From: Arenibacter sp041392165
Lineage (GTDB): Bacteria > Bacteroidota > Bacteroidia > Flavobacteriales > Flavobacteriaceae
NCBI GenBank assembly: GCA_041392165.1
Contig: JAWKMN010000008.1
Span: 87,220-151,219, forward strand
DNA: 64,000 nt
Reading direction: 5' to 3'
The notes below the pieces were generated by a model. That model was not told the origin of the DNA, did not search any database, and saw nothing but the letters and a program-made list of their open reading frames with translations. Shown here one piece after another: positions 45,242-53,088 of the stretch. A program made the translations under genes and the position numbers. How positions within the stretch are numbered: position 1 is the stretch's first letter; each line of letters starts with the position of its first letter.

Positions 45242-46436
45242 TGTTCACCTTGGAATGTACCAAAACCACATGGGTCCATTCATTTAATGGTACTGGAGAC
45301 GTTCGGGATATATAGTCCTTAACACCGGCCATGGTAAAGGTAAGCAAGCCATCGTGCAGCTTAAGGACAAAATTATCCCCTTTTCCCAGTATACTGTTGT
45401 TACGGGTAAGGACGGTAGGCTTGGCCCAAGCCATTATGGTAAAACTTCCCTCCAAGGCCGTTCTACTGTCCAATCCGGTATCCACATAGGCCCCATCATC
45501 AAAATACCCCACCTTTCCATGAACCTCGTCTTCTTTAATTTTTACATTATTGACTATGAGTTCCTTATCATTTTTTCTGGTCACATTCTTAATGTCCGCT
45601 CCAAAAATAAAATGGTCTGTTAGGCCGTATTGGATATCCAAGGGAAAACCAACAAACTCTTTAAGATTTCCCCTGTTTTCAGGGGTAGTAAAAATAATAT
45701 CGGGAGAAAAATAATATCCGGCCTTGTGGGGAATAAATACCGGCGAACTCTCACTTGGGTCTATTGGTAGACTAAAATGTCCGTTAACAATAAGGTTCCT
45801 ATGGTTTTTGAAACTTACCCCATCCAACAATCCCCCTTTGGATCTTACAGTTCCAAATACCCGGATTTTCTTATTGAGGATATAAACAAGACTATCCGCC
45901 TCAGGGAAGAATTCGGGCGCAATTTGGATAAAATTGGGCACTTTTCCGGAACGCCTCCATATATCCACTAGGATACTATCTTTTAATAATTCCTTTCCCA
46001 ATACCTTTACTGCCCCCAGCTCCTTGGTGGTCTCAAACATAGGGACACCTTTGTCAGGGGATACGGACTCCAACGAAATGGTCTCTACGTTTTGCGAGGG
46101 CAACAATGGAACCCAGGACCGGGACAAATAATCTTTGGCAAAAGGACTGTCGACCACTAGAATGAGTGAATCACTTTTTTTAATAAATTGCCGCAAAATA
46201 GTATCATAAACCTCCTTATAACCCGAAAGATAAAGGGCTATGGAAGATTTACCTTTAAGAAGATCAGGCAAATTGTTACTTGTAATCTGATCAATATCCA
46301 ATAAAATATGGGAATGGAGACGTATATTCCATTTATCCTCTTCCGGCAGGAGTTGGTATTCCTGCGCTGTTCCCACTTTCGAAAATAAAAGCAGGAACAA
46401 CCAACAAAATATAGAAAACGGAATTCTTCTTAGCAA
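45222..46436 (-). CDS. LamG-TM-SARP-like regulator, N-terminal part before a T9 frameshift
   Basis: 404 codons: signal peptide (residues 1-24, ending GTAQ), a long periplasmic region of unrecognised fold, and the start of a LamG domain (YFDDGAYVDTGLDSRTALEGSFTIMAWAKPT, NEWTHVVLVHSKVNNELFF). It then ends in C-stop after the T9 run at 45227-45235. With one T fewer the frame would read LFFVNGVQTD and join the next part. The joined protein would be about 760 aa. The gene is the first of the sugar-oxidation locus and has no clear -7 element. Confidence 0.78.
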   Translation of the reverse strand: MLRRIPFSIFCWLFLLLFSKVGTAQEYQLLPEEDKWNIRLHSHILLDIDQITSNNLPDLLKGKSSIALYLSGYKEVYDTILRQFIKKSDSLILVVDSPFAKDYLSRSWVPLLPSQNVETISLESVSPDKGVPMFETTKELGAVKVLGKELLKDSILVDIWRRSGKVPNFIQIAPEFFPEADSLVYILNKKIRVFGTVRSKGGLLDGVSFKNHRNLIVNGHFSLPIDPSESSPVFIPHKAGYYFSPDIIFTTPENRGNLKEFVGFPLDIQYGLTDHFIFGADIKNVTRKNDKELIVNNVKIKEDEVHGKVGYFDDGAYVDTGLDSRTALEGSFTIMAWAKPTVLTRNNSILGKGDNFVLKLHDGLLTFTMAGVKDYISRTSPVPLNEWTHVVLVHSKVNNELFFC

Positions 46437-46513
46437 TATTTAAGCAATAATCCCATTAAGGGCATTTCTATCAACTACGCAATTTACTAAGAATAACTAA
46501 ACTAATCTGCAAT

Positions 46514-46640
46514 GAAATTACATCCGTTTTGGAATGGAATGGATTTTTTTGAATAGACCGGATGAGATGTTGGCAGTAAGCATTGGACAAAAATGAATTT
46601 CACTGCCCACGGCCTTTTGCCAACTGTGAACTGCCGAAGT
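46514..46640. repeat. Dispersed intergenic repeats in the argS downstream gap
   Basis: A second copy of the AAATTACATCC...ACCGGAT...TTGGCAGTA repeat lies at 46514-46578. A CACTGCCCAC...TTTTGCCAACTGTGAACTGCC stretch after it is the reverse-strand form of a word at 22399-22424. The whole 408-bp gap (46437-46844) contains no gene. Confidence 0.5.
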
Positions 46641-46801
46641 TTTTGAAAACTAATCCCTAAACTATTGGAAGCAATGATATTACAAGCCGACAAAGACTGG
46701 CCTGTACTACTAGGTCCAGGCACGATTTTAACCCTTAACAGGATAATAAAATTTGCCAGTGGAAATTATCCGAAGTATATCCATGACCAACTATCCTACT
46801 A

Positions 46802-46826
46802 AAAACCATAGAAATACTATGGTTTT
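46802..46826 (-). terminator. argS terminator
   Basis: AAAACCATAG and CTATGGTTTT form a perfect 10-bp stem with an AAATA loop, 18 bp past the argS stop. A T-run follows on the minus strand. Confidence 0.75.
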
Positions 46827-46844
46827 CAGGAAGGGCAGAATTTC

Positions 46845-48629
46845 TTACATCCTATCCGGCACCTGTATCCCCAAAAGTCCGAAGGCCGATTTTATAACCT
46901 CACCTACCTTTTTTGCCAATTGGACCCTGAATATTTTTTTATGCTGATCTTGTTCCCCCAATATGGACACATTTTGATAAAAGGAATTGAATTCCTTGAC
47001 CAATTCATAGGTATAATTGGCGACCAAGGCCGGACTATAGTTATCTGCCGCCAATTGTATAGTTTCCGGATACAACTGCAATTGCTTTAACAACTCTTTT
47101 TCTTTCCCATGTAAATCCGTCAATTCTTGCGGGCTGTCCAAGTTTTGCTCCAACTCTTCCGCCTTTCTCAAAATGGATTGGATCCTGGCGTAGGTATATT
47201 GGATAAAGGGCCCTGTATTTCCCTGAAAATCTACGGATTCTTCCGGATTGAACAGAATTCTCTTTTTGGGGTCTACCTTTAGTATATAATACTTTAAGGC
47301 CCCCAGGCCAATCACTCTATATAACTCCTGTTTCTCCTCTTGGGAGTAATCCTCCAGCTTGCCCAATTCTTCCGAAATATCGGATGCAGTTTGGGTCATA
47401 TCATCCATTAGTTCATCGGCATCCACTACGGTACCCTCCCTGCTCTTCATTTTTCCACTGGGCAGGTCCACCATTCCATAACTTAAATGGTACAGTTTTT
47501 CTGCCCAAGAAAAACCGAGCTTCCTTAATATAAGGAACAGTACCTTAAAGTGGTAATCCTGTTCGTTGCCCACGGTATAGACCATACCCCCCACATCCGG
47601 ATTATCCTTTACCCTTTGGATGGCCGTACCGATATCCTGGGTCATGTATACGGCGGTACCATCTGAACGGAGTACAATTTTTTCGTCCAGCCCCTCGTCC
47701 GTTAGGTCTATCCAAACACTGCCGTCTTCCTTTTTATAAAAGACACCTTTCTGCAATCCGTCCTCCACAAAGTCCTTTCCCAATAAATAGGTACTGCTTT
47801 CGTAATACAATTGATCAAAATCGACCCCCATGTTTTTATAGGTGACCTCAAAACCATCATATACCCATTGGTTCATTGTTTTCCACAGACCCACCACCTC
47901 TTCATCGCCGGCCTCCCATTTTCTGAGCATTTCCTGAGCCTCCAATAAGATAGGTGCCTCTTTTTCCGCTACTTTCGCATCAATTCCATTAGAAATCATG
48001 ACCTCAATCTCTGCCTTATAGGCCTTGTCAAACGCCACATAATAGTTCCCCACCAATTTGTCCCCCTTAAGCCCTGTACTCTCAGGAGTCTCCCCATTGC
48101 CAAAGCGCTGCCAGGCAAGCATACTTTTACAGATGTGAATCCCCCTATCGTTAATGATCTGGGTCTTGTAGACCTTCTTTCCTGAAGCTTTTAAAATTTC
48201 TGCTACGGAATACCCCAACAAATTGTTCCTGACATGGCCCAGATGCAGCGGTTTATTGGTATTGGGCGAGGAATATTCCACCATTATGGCCTCCTTGACA
48301 CTTTGGGAAACAAAACCAAAATCCTGTAAATTCCTTATTCCTTCAAAAAAATTGAGGTAATATTCATTACTAATGGTAATATTTAAAAATCCTTTGACCA
48401 CATTGAAATTGGTCACTTCTGCCACTTCATCTTTCAGAAAGTATCCTATTTGTTCGCCTATTTGTACCGGATTTCCCTTTACAAACCGCAACATGGGAAA
48501 AATAACCACAGTGATATCTCCTTCAAAATCTTTTCTCGTAGGTTGAAATTCTACTGTTGGCAATTCTACTTTAAAAATAGAGGTAATGGCCTCCTTTACC
48601 TTTTGTGAAAGGACTTCTTGAATGTTCAT
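46845..48629 (-). CDS. argS: Arginyl-tRNA synthetase
   Basis: A 594-aa class I synthetase that charges tRNA-Arg. The N-terminal Add1 domain is followed by the HIGH-type signature NTNKPLHLGHVRNNLLG near residue 125 and GKMKSREGTVVDADEL in place of KMSKS, as is usual for ArgRS. The DALR anticodon domain ends the protein (ALVANYTYELVKEFNSFYQNVSIL, then RVQLAKKVGEVIKSAFGLLGIQVPDRM). It is monocistronic, with a TAnnTTTG element upstream and a clear terminator. Confidence 0.97.
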   Translation of the reverse strand: MNIQEVLSQKVKEAITSIFKVELPTVEFQPTRKDFEGDITVVIFPMLRFVKGNPVQIGEQIGYFLKDEVAEVTNFNVVKGFLNITISNEYYLNFFEGIRNLQDFGFVSQSVKEAIMVEYSSPNTNKPLHLGHVRNNLLGYSVAEILKASGKKVYKTQIINDRGIHICKSMLAWQRFGNGETPESTGLKGDKLVGNYYVAFDKAYKAEIEVMISNGIDAKVAEKEAPILLEAQEMLRKWEAGDEEVVGLWKTMNQWVYDGFEVTYKNMGVDFDQLYYESSTYLLGKDFVEDGLQKGVFYKKEDGSVWIDLTDEGLDEKIVLRSDGTAVYMTQDIGTAIQRVKDNPDVGGMVYTVGNEQDYHFKVLFLILRKLGFSWAEKLYHLSYGMVDLPSGKMKSREGTVVDADELMDDMTQTASDISEELGKLEDYSQEEKQELYRVIGLGALKYYILKVDPKKRILFNPEESVDFQGNTGPFIQYTYARIQSILRKAEELEQNLDSPQELTDLHGKEKELLKQLQLYPETIQLAADNYSPALVANYTYELVKEFNSFYQNVSILGEQDQHKKIFRVQLAKKVGEVIKSAFGLLGIQVPDRM

Positions 48630-48650
48630 TAATTTAGGCGTTTACGGCTG

Positions 48651-48658
48651 CAAAATTA
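48651..48658 (-). promoter_or_regulatory. argS -7 promoter element
   Basis: TAATTTTG on the minus strand matches TAnnTTTG, about 22 bp before the argS start codon. Confidence 0.4.
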
Positions 48659-48742
48659 CGTAAATTTTATTCTTTCCCCTTATTGTTCGGGATAAGTAGA
48701 CCACAAAGATGGAGGATTTTTTTAACTTTATAATCCCAATAG

Positions 48743-49219
48743 GTGCCCAAAGTACCCCAATATGATGATTTAATCCGGATATCCGAAAAGTTTATGTTGC
48801 TGAACGTCTCCTATAACAATAAAGAAATTACAAGAAAAATAGACGACGAAGTAGGCAAACCTTTTACCTTAAGGGAACGCTTTGCCTTAGACGGTATTGG
48901 ATCTCCCAAATTATTCATTGTAGACAGTAGTATTGAAATTAAAAATCTATTGATTTTGGACAACAACACCAACATCTGTACTATTGAATTGCGCCCAAAA
49001 GGGATTATAATTCGCTTTAGGTCCCTACTGGAAACCTTTGGACTGATTATTCCCTACTACAAATTTACCCTGTACAAGACCGATCTTGGCCTATATACTA
49101 TATATAGGGACCAATATTTTATCAAAATAAAGTCGGACACCAAGGCCGTACAGAAATTTTTCACAAAATTACTGGGCCATAGGGCGGACAATGCCCCTAC
49201 CAATATAGAGGACCTATAA
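48743..49219 (+). CDS. Conserved-looking protein of unknown function
   Basis: 158 aa without signal or membrane segments. The frame begins with GTG at 48743; the first in-frame ATG is 17 codons in, and residues before it (KVPQYDDLIRISEKF) look like protein, so GTG is preferred. The middle has a beta-rich pattern (KLFIVDSSIEIKNLLIL, IELRPKGIIIRFRSL, PYYKFTLYKTDLGLYTIYRDQYFIKIKS), somewhat like a PH-like fold, which is only a guess. I do not recognise a family. It stands alone between argS and ctlX. Confidence 0.7.
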   Translation: MPKVPQYDDLIRISEKFMLLNVSYNNKEITRKIDDEVGKPFTLRERFALDGIGSPKLFIVDSSIEIKNLLILDNNTNICTIELRPKGIIIRFRSLLETFGLIIPYYKFTLYKTDLGLYTIYRDQYFIKIKSDTKAVQKFFTKLLGHRADNAPTNIEDL

Positions 49220-49293
49220 TAGACCTTGGCATAAAGACCAAACCCGCCCCATAAAATTTTGCGTCTTTTTGTTAGCCCGTATGAAGGATATCA

Positions 49294-50235
49294 TCAATTC
49301 TTGGGCAGAAACACCTCTGCCATCATGCACCGGGCGCTTCCGCCTCCACAGGTTTCAATGGTATCCAAAGAACTATGGATAATCTCGGAATGTTTCTCTA
49401 AAGTCTGAAGCTGTTGGGGTTTTAAACTATTATACGCCGCCGTGCCCATTACTAAATATCGCTTTTCACCCATTCCCAAGACCTGTAGCATGTTCCCTGC
49501 AAAATGGTGCATTTGCTTTTCAGAAATGGTTATAATCTCTTTTCCATCCTTTTTTAAATGGCTTACAACATTCTGTTTTTCCTTTTTATCGTCAATGGAA
49601 TCCAAACAGATAACGGCAAAAGTTTCTGCCACACACATCATTACATTGGTATGATATATAGGTTTTCGTACGCCCGCCACGGTTTGTTTGGCGGTGAATA
49701 CCACAGGAGTATATTCAAAATCTTCACAAAATTCTATAAACAAGTCCTCATCCGCCCTGTCAGAAAGGGCACAATAGGCCTTCTCATTTACTCTATCCAA
49801 CACAACGCTTCCGGTACCTTCCAAAAAATATCCTTCCTCCTCGGCCAAGGTATAGTCCATAACATTCTCTATGACAAACCCCCGCTGCTCCAATAATGCA
49901 AGAATATCTTCCCGACGTTCATTTCTTCTATTCTCTGCGAACATAGGATAAAGCCCCACTGTTCCATCGGCATGGAACGAAACCCAATTATTGGGAAATA
50001 TGGAATCCGGGGCATCCAAATCCTTCCTGTCCTCTACAACGATAACATTTACTCCTTTTTCCCTTAAAACCAGTACAAAGGCATCAAACTCCTCCTGAGC
50101 TTTCAGATTTATGACCTGATTTTGCAAATCCAGGTCCTCCTGAAAATAATTGTTAACTGCGGTTTGCTCGTTCATCCGAAAATTCACTGGACGCACCATT
50201 AATATAGTATTGGTAATTTGCATTTTATTAGTCAC
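49294..50235 (-). CDS. ctlX: Citrulline/arginine-utilising hydrolase of the amidinotransferase fold (CtlX-like)
   Basis: A 313-aa member of the guanidino-group modifying superfamily. Landmarks are ILMVRPVNFRMNEQTAVNN, DAPDSIFPNNWVSFH, GTGSVVLDRVNEKAYCALS, MHHFAGNMLQVLG and the nucleophile GGGSARCMMAE near the C-terminus. Members annotated CtlX act in citrulline use. It lies one gene away from a DDAH-type relative on the same strand, with 175 bp between. TAATTTTG at 50288-50281 is a likely -7 element. Confidence 0.88.
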   Translation of the reverse strand: MTNKMQITNTILMVRPVNFRMNEQTAVNNYFQEDLDLQNQVINLKAQEEFDAFVLVLREKGVNVIVVEDRKDLDAPDSIFPNNWVSFHADGTVGLYPMFAENRRNERREDILALLEQRGFVIENVMDYTLAEEEGYFLEGTGSVVLDRVNEKAYCALSDRADEDLFIEFCEDFEYTPVVFTAKQTVAGVRKPIYHTNVMMCVAETFAVICLDSIDDKKEKQNVVSHLKKDGKEIITISEKQMHHFAGNMLQVLGMGEKRYLVMGTAAYNSLKPQQLQTLEKHSEIIHSSLDTIETCGGGSARCMMAEVFLPKN

Positions 50236-50280
50236 TTTTCAATTAGGATATTACGAAGCGTCCCCGCATTATATATGCCA

Positions 50281-50288
50281 CAAAATTA
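50281..50288 (-). promoter_or_regulatory. ctlX -7 promoter element
   Basis: TAATTTTG on the minus strand matches TAnnTTTG. A TTTG 24 bp upstream (50316-50313) is slightly too far for an ideal -33. Confidence 0.4.
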
Positions 50289-50410
50289 GTTTAATTATTG
50301 TCCGGTACAGGCCAAAATAAAAAATTGTACAACCTCACCCGGAACTACTAAAAAAGCAGGCCCCACCCCTAGGGTCAGACAATCTTTAGATCGAAAAAAA
50401 CAAAAACACA

Positions 50411-51325
50411 TTAGTCCCTTACCAAAGGTAGGGTGCTACACCTTAAAAGGCCTTCTTGTTTGGCAACCTCGGCATAGGTTACTTCCTCTACCGTAAAACC
50501 CTGTTCCCGCAACCAGTTGTTCAATCTGGTAAAGTTACGCTCGGAAACCACTACATTGGGGGATATGGAAAAAACGTTGCTTACCATATTGTACATTTCC
50601 TCCTTGTTGATCTCAAACACATTCCCTTTTCCAAAATAATCCAAAAGCCATTGATACTCCTCTTCCCTTAAAAATCCATTTTTATGTAAAATGGCCTTAT
50701 TTTTTCCAATAGGCTGAAAGCAGCAATCCAAATGCAGGGCATTTTCCCGAGCATCGGTATTCGACTTTCTAAGTTCAAAGGCCTTGACCTTTTTATGTGG
50801 AAATTGGCTCGTAATAAAATTTACCGCCTCCTTATTGGTACGGGCCGTAATATAATCCGCGTAGTCTGCCCCAGTATACGTTCCCATAAAAATATACTCT
50901 CCCCAGGGCATAACATCACCTCCCTCTACATGCACCTCCTTTGGAGGGTAGATTATCCGATCCCCATCAATTTCATCAAGTACATATTTAATGGCCTGAA
51001 ATTCCTTTTCCCTATGCGGAAGAATATTCGCTTTCACCAGTTTGTCTTCTATAACAAAAGCAATATCCCTTGAAAATATCTGGTTACAATCCTTCAAGAC
51101 CTTAGGCCTATAGACCTGAACATCATATTTGGCAAATACTTGGGCAAAACTGTCCATTTCCCTTACCATATCCTTCTCAATTGGATAGGTGCCGGCCAAA
51201 ATATGCTCCAATGACTTGGGATCATAGGCCTCTTCCGGTCTTGGAACAGGCCCACAGCTATTGGCGGTTCCCAGAACCACTACTCTTAACCGTGAGGTTT
51301 CATCCTGTACATTCAGCTTTAGCAT
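50411..51325 (-). CDS. Dimethylarginine dimethylaminohydrolase/arginine deiminase-type enzyme
   Basis: A 304-aa enzyme of the pentein (guanidine-modifying) fold. Key residues are seen in NQIFSRDIAFVIED, HVEGGDVMPWGEYIFMGT, the His-Asp of ALHLDCCFQPIG and the Cys of LLRCSTLPLVR at the C-terminus. It would hydrolyse arginine, methylarginine or a related guanidine to citrulline or an equivalent. Exact substrate cannot be read. Its neighbour ctlX may process the citrulline formed. A TATCTTTG element is just upstream, giving a short leader. Confidence 0.87.
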   Translation of the reverse strand: MLKLNVQDETSRLRVVVLGTANSCGPVPRPEEAYDPKSLEHILAGTYPIEKDMVREMDSFAQVFAKYDVQVYRPKVLKDCNQIFSRDIAFVIEDKLVKANILPHREKEFQAIKYVLDEIDGDRIIYPPKEVHVEGGDVMPWGEYIFMGTYTGADYADYITARTNKEAVNFITSQFPHKKVKAFELRKSNTDARENALHLDCCFQPIGKNKAILHKNGFLREEEYQWLLDYFGKGNVFEINKEEMYNMVSNVFSISPNVVVSERNFTRLNNWLREQGFTVEEVTYAEVAKQEGLLRCSTLPLVRD

Positions 51326-51339
51326 GGCTGCTTTTTGGG

Positions 51340-51347
51340 CAAAGATA
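51340..51347 (-). promoter_or_regulatory. -7 element of the DDAH-like gene
   Basis: TATCTTTG on the minus strand matches TAnnTTTG, 14 bp before the start codon, so the leader would be only a few bases long. Confidence 0.4.
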
Positions 51348-51372
51348 GAAATACTAATTTTGATAAATAAAA

Positions 51373-51403
51373 CTGCCCTTTGTATATCTCACACAAAGGG
51401 CAG
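51373..51403 (-). terminator. gltA terminator
   Basis: CTGCCCTTTGT and ACAAAGGGCAG form a perfect 11-bp stem with a 9-nt loop, 21 bp past the gltA stop. TTTTATTTATC follows on the minus strand. Confidence 0.8.
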
Positions 51404-51424
51404 CCTTAAATTATTTGTTATAGC

Positions 51425-52708
51425 CTATCTCTTGTCCAAGGGAACAAAAGATCTGCTCTTTTCCCCTATGTACACCTGTCGTGGTCTACCGATAGGTTCA
51501 TTCTTCAATCTCATTTCCCTCCATTGGGCAATCCATCCCGGTAGGCGCCCCAAAGCAAACATAACGGTAAACATTTCCGTAGGTATACCCAAGGCCCTAT
51601 ATATTATTCCTGAATAAAAATCTACGTTGGGATATAATTTCCTATCCACAAAATATTGATCCTCCAAGGCCTCCTTGGCCAAGCCCTTGGCAATATCCAG
51701 AATGGGATCATCTATGCCCAGATCTCCCAAAACTTCCTCTGCAGCCTTCTTGATAATCTTTGCCCTGGGATCAAAATTCTTGTAAACCCTGTGTCCAAAG
51801 CCCATTAAACGAAAAGGGTCGTTCTTGTCCTTGGCCTTGGCCATATATTTTTTGGTATCCCCACCATCGGCCTCAATAGCCTCCAGCATTTCCAAAACTG
51901 CCTGATTGGCCCCTCCATGTAGTGGACCCCAAAGCGCACATATTCCCGCAGATATAGAAGCAAACAGTCCGGCATGGGAAGACCCAACAATACGAACGGT
52001 AGAAGTAGAACAGTTTTGCTCATGGTCCGCATGCAGAATTAATAATTTATCCAAGGCATCTATAACGATCTTGTTCCTTTTGTACTCCTGGTTAGGCTTT
52101 TTGAACATCATTTTATGAATATTCTCCACATAGCCCAAAGAGTCGTCCCCGTAATCTAGGGGCAATCCTTTTTTCTTTCTTAGGGTCCATGCCACCAATA
52201 CTGGAAATTTGGCCAAAATCCGAACAATGGCCCAATACATCTCCTTTTCCGAAGACACGTTTACAGAGGATGGGTTAAAGGCAATCAGGGCACTGGTCAA
52301 ACTGGAAAGCACCCCCATTGGATGTGCCGATTTTGGAAAACCGTCCAAAATCTTCTTCATCTCCTCATCTACATGGGACTCCGCCTTAATATCTTGATGG
52401 AATTTATCCAATTGTTCCTGATTTGGCAATATTCCAAATATCAATAAATAAGCTACCTCCAAAAAATCGGCCTTTTCTGCCAATTCCTCAATAGAATACC
52501 CTCGATACCTTAAAATACCATTTTCACCATCCAGAAAAGTAATGGCGCTCTCACAGGAGCCCGTATTCTTAAACCCTGGGTCTATTGTTATCATTCCTGA
52601 ATCGGCCCTCATAGTTTTGATATCTATAGCCAACTCATTTTCAGTACCTTCCAAAACCGGAAATTCAAATTTTTTTCCGTTGTATTCCAATGTTGCGTTA
52701 TTCGCCAT
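51425..52708 (-). CDS. gltA: Citrate synthase (type II)
   Basis: A 427-aa enzyme condensing acetyl-CoA and oxaloacetate at the entry to the TCA cycle. Signatures are DPGFKNTGSCESAITFLDGENGILRYRGY at the N-terminus, HADHEQNCSTSTVRIVGSSHAG, GPLHGGANQAVLEML (catalytic His) and GFGHRVYKNFDPRA (second His). Length fits the hexameric Gram-negative type. The 380-bp region upstream contains no other gene. Confidence 0.97.
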   Translation of the reverse strand: MANNATLEYNGKKFEFPVLEGTENELAIDIKTMRADSGMITIDPGFKNTGSCESAITFLDGENGILRYRGYSIEELAEKADFLEVAYLLIFGILPNQEQLDKFHQDIKAESHVDEEMKKILDGFPKSAHPMGVLSSLTSALIAFNPSSVNVSSEKEMYWAIVRILAKFPVLVAWTLRKKKGLPLDYGDDSLGYVENIHKMMFKKPNQEYKRNKIVIDALDKLLILHADHEQNCSTSTVRIVGSSHAGLFASISAGICALWGPLHGGANQAVLEMLEAIEADGGDTKKYMAKAKDKNDPFRLMGFGHRVYKNFDPRAKIIKKAAEEVLGDLGIDDPILDIAKGLAKEALEDQYFVDRKLYPNVDFYSGIIYRALGIPTEMFTVMFALGRLPGWIAQWREMRLKNEPIGRPRQVYIGEKSRSFVPLDKR

Positions 52709-53088
52709 TTCTTAAATTCCTATTTTATTCGATTAACCGTAAAAATACTAAAAACACATAAGGTTAACAATTGAAGATTTTGTTATTTAAAGAATATTTA
52801 TGAAATATTCAAAAACCTTATTTATTTTAATTTCACAACTATCCGAAAATTTGACAAAAGACCGCTTCGCTTTTAGAACCAAGAACACAGACTCTGTTGA
52901 TTTTCAATCGACTAACGTTTCGCTCCTTTAATAAAACCGAACTTTTTGCAAAAAAGATAAATTCGAAAAAAAAGATGACGTAACAAAAGAGGAACGTCTG
53001 GAGTTCTGATTTTCAGGAATCTATTTTCTATATTCTAGCAGTGCAACGGTCTATTTTCTAAAGTTTCGGATGCTTATTTGTTTTAATT
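52709..53088. other. Intergenic, 380 bp
   Basis: This gap lies between glgA and gltA on the same strand. TATTTTTA at about 52750-52743 on the minus strand is a near-match to the -7 element of gltA. A weak AAAAG/CTTTT hairpin occurs near 52856-52874. No hairpin terminator after glgA and no gene was recognised. Confidence 0.35.
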
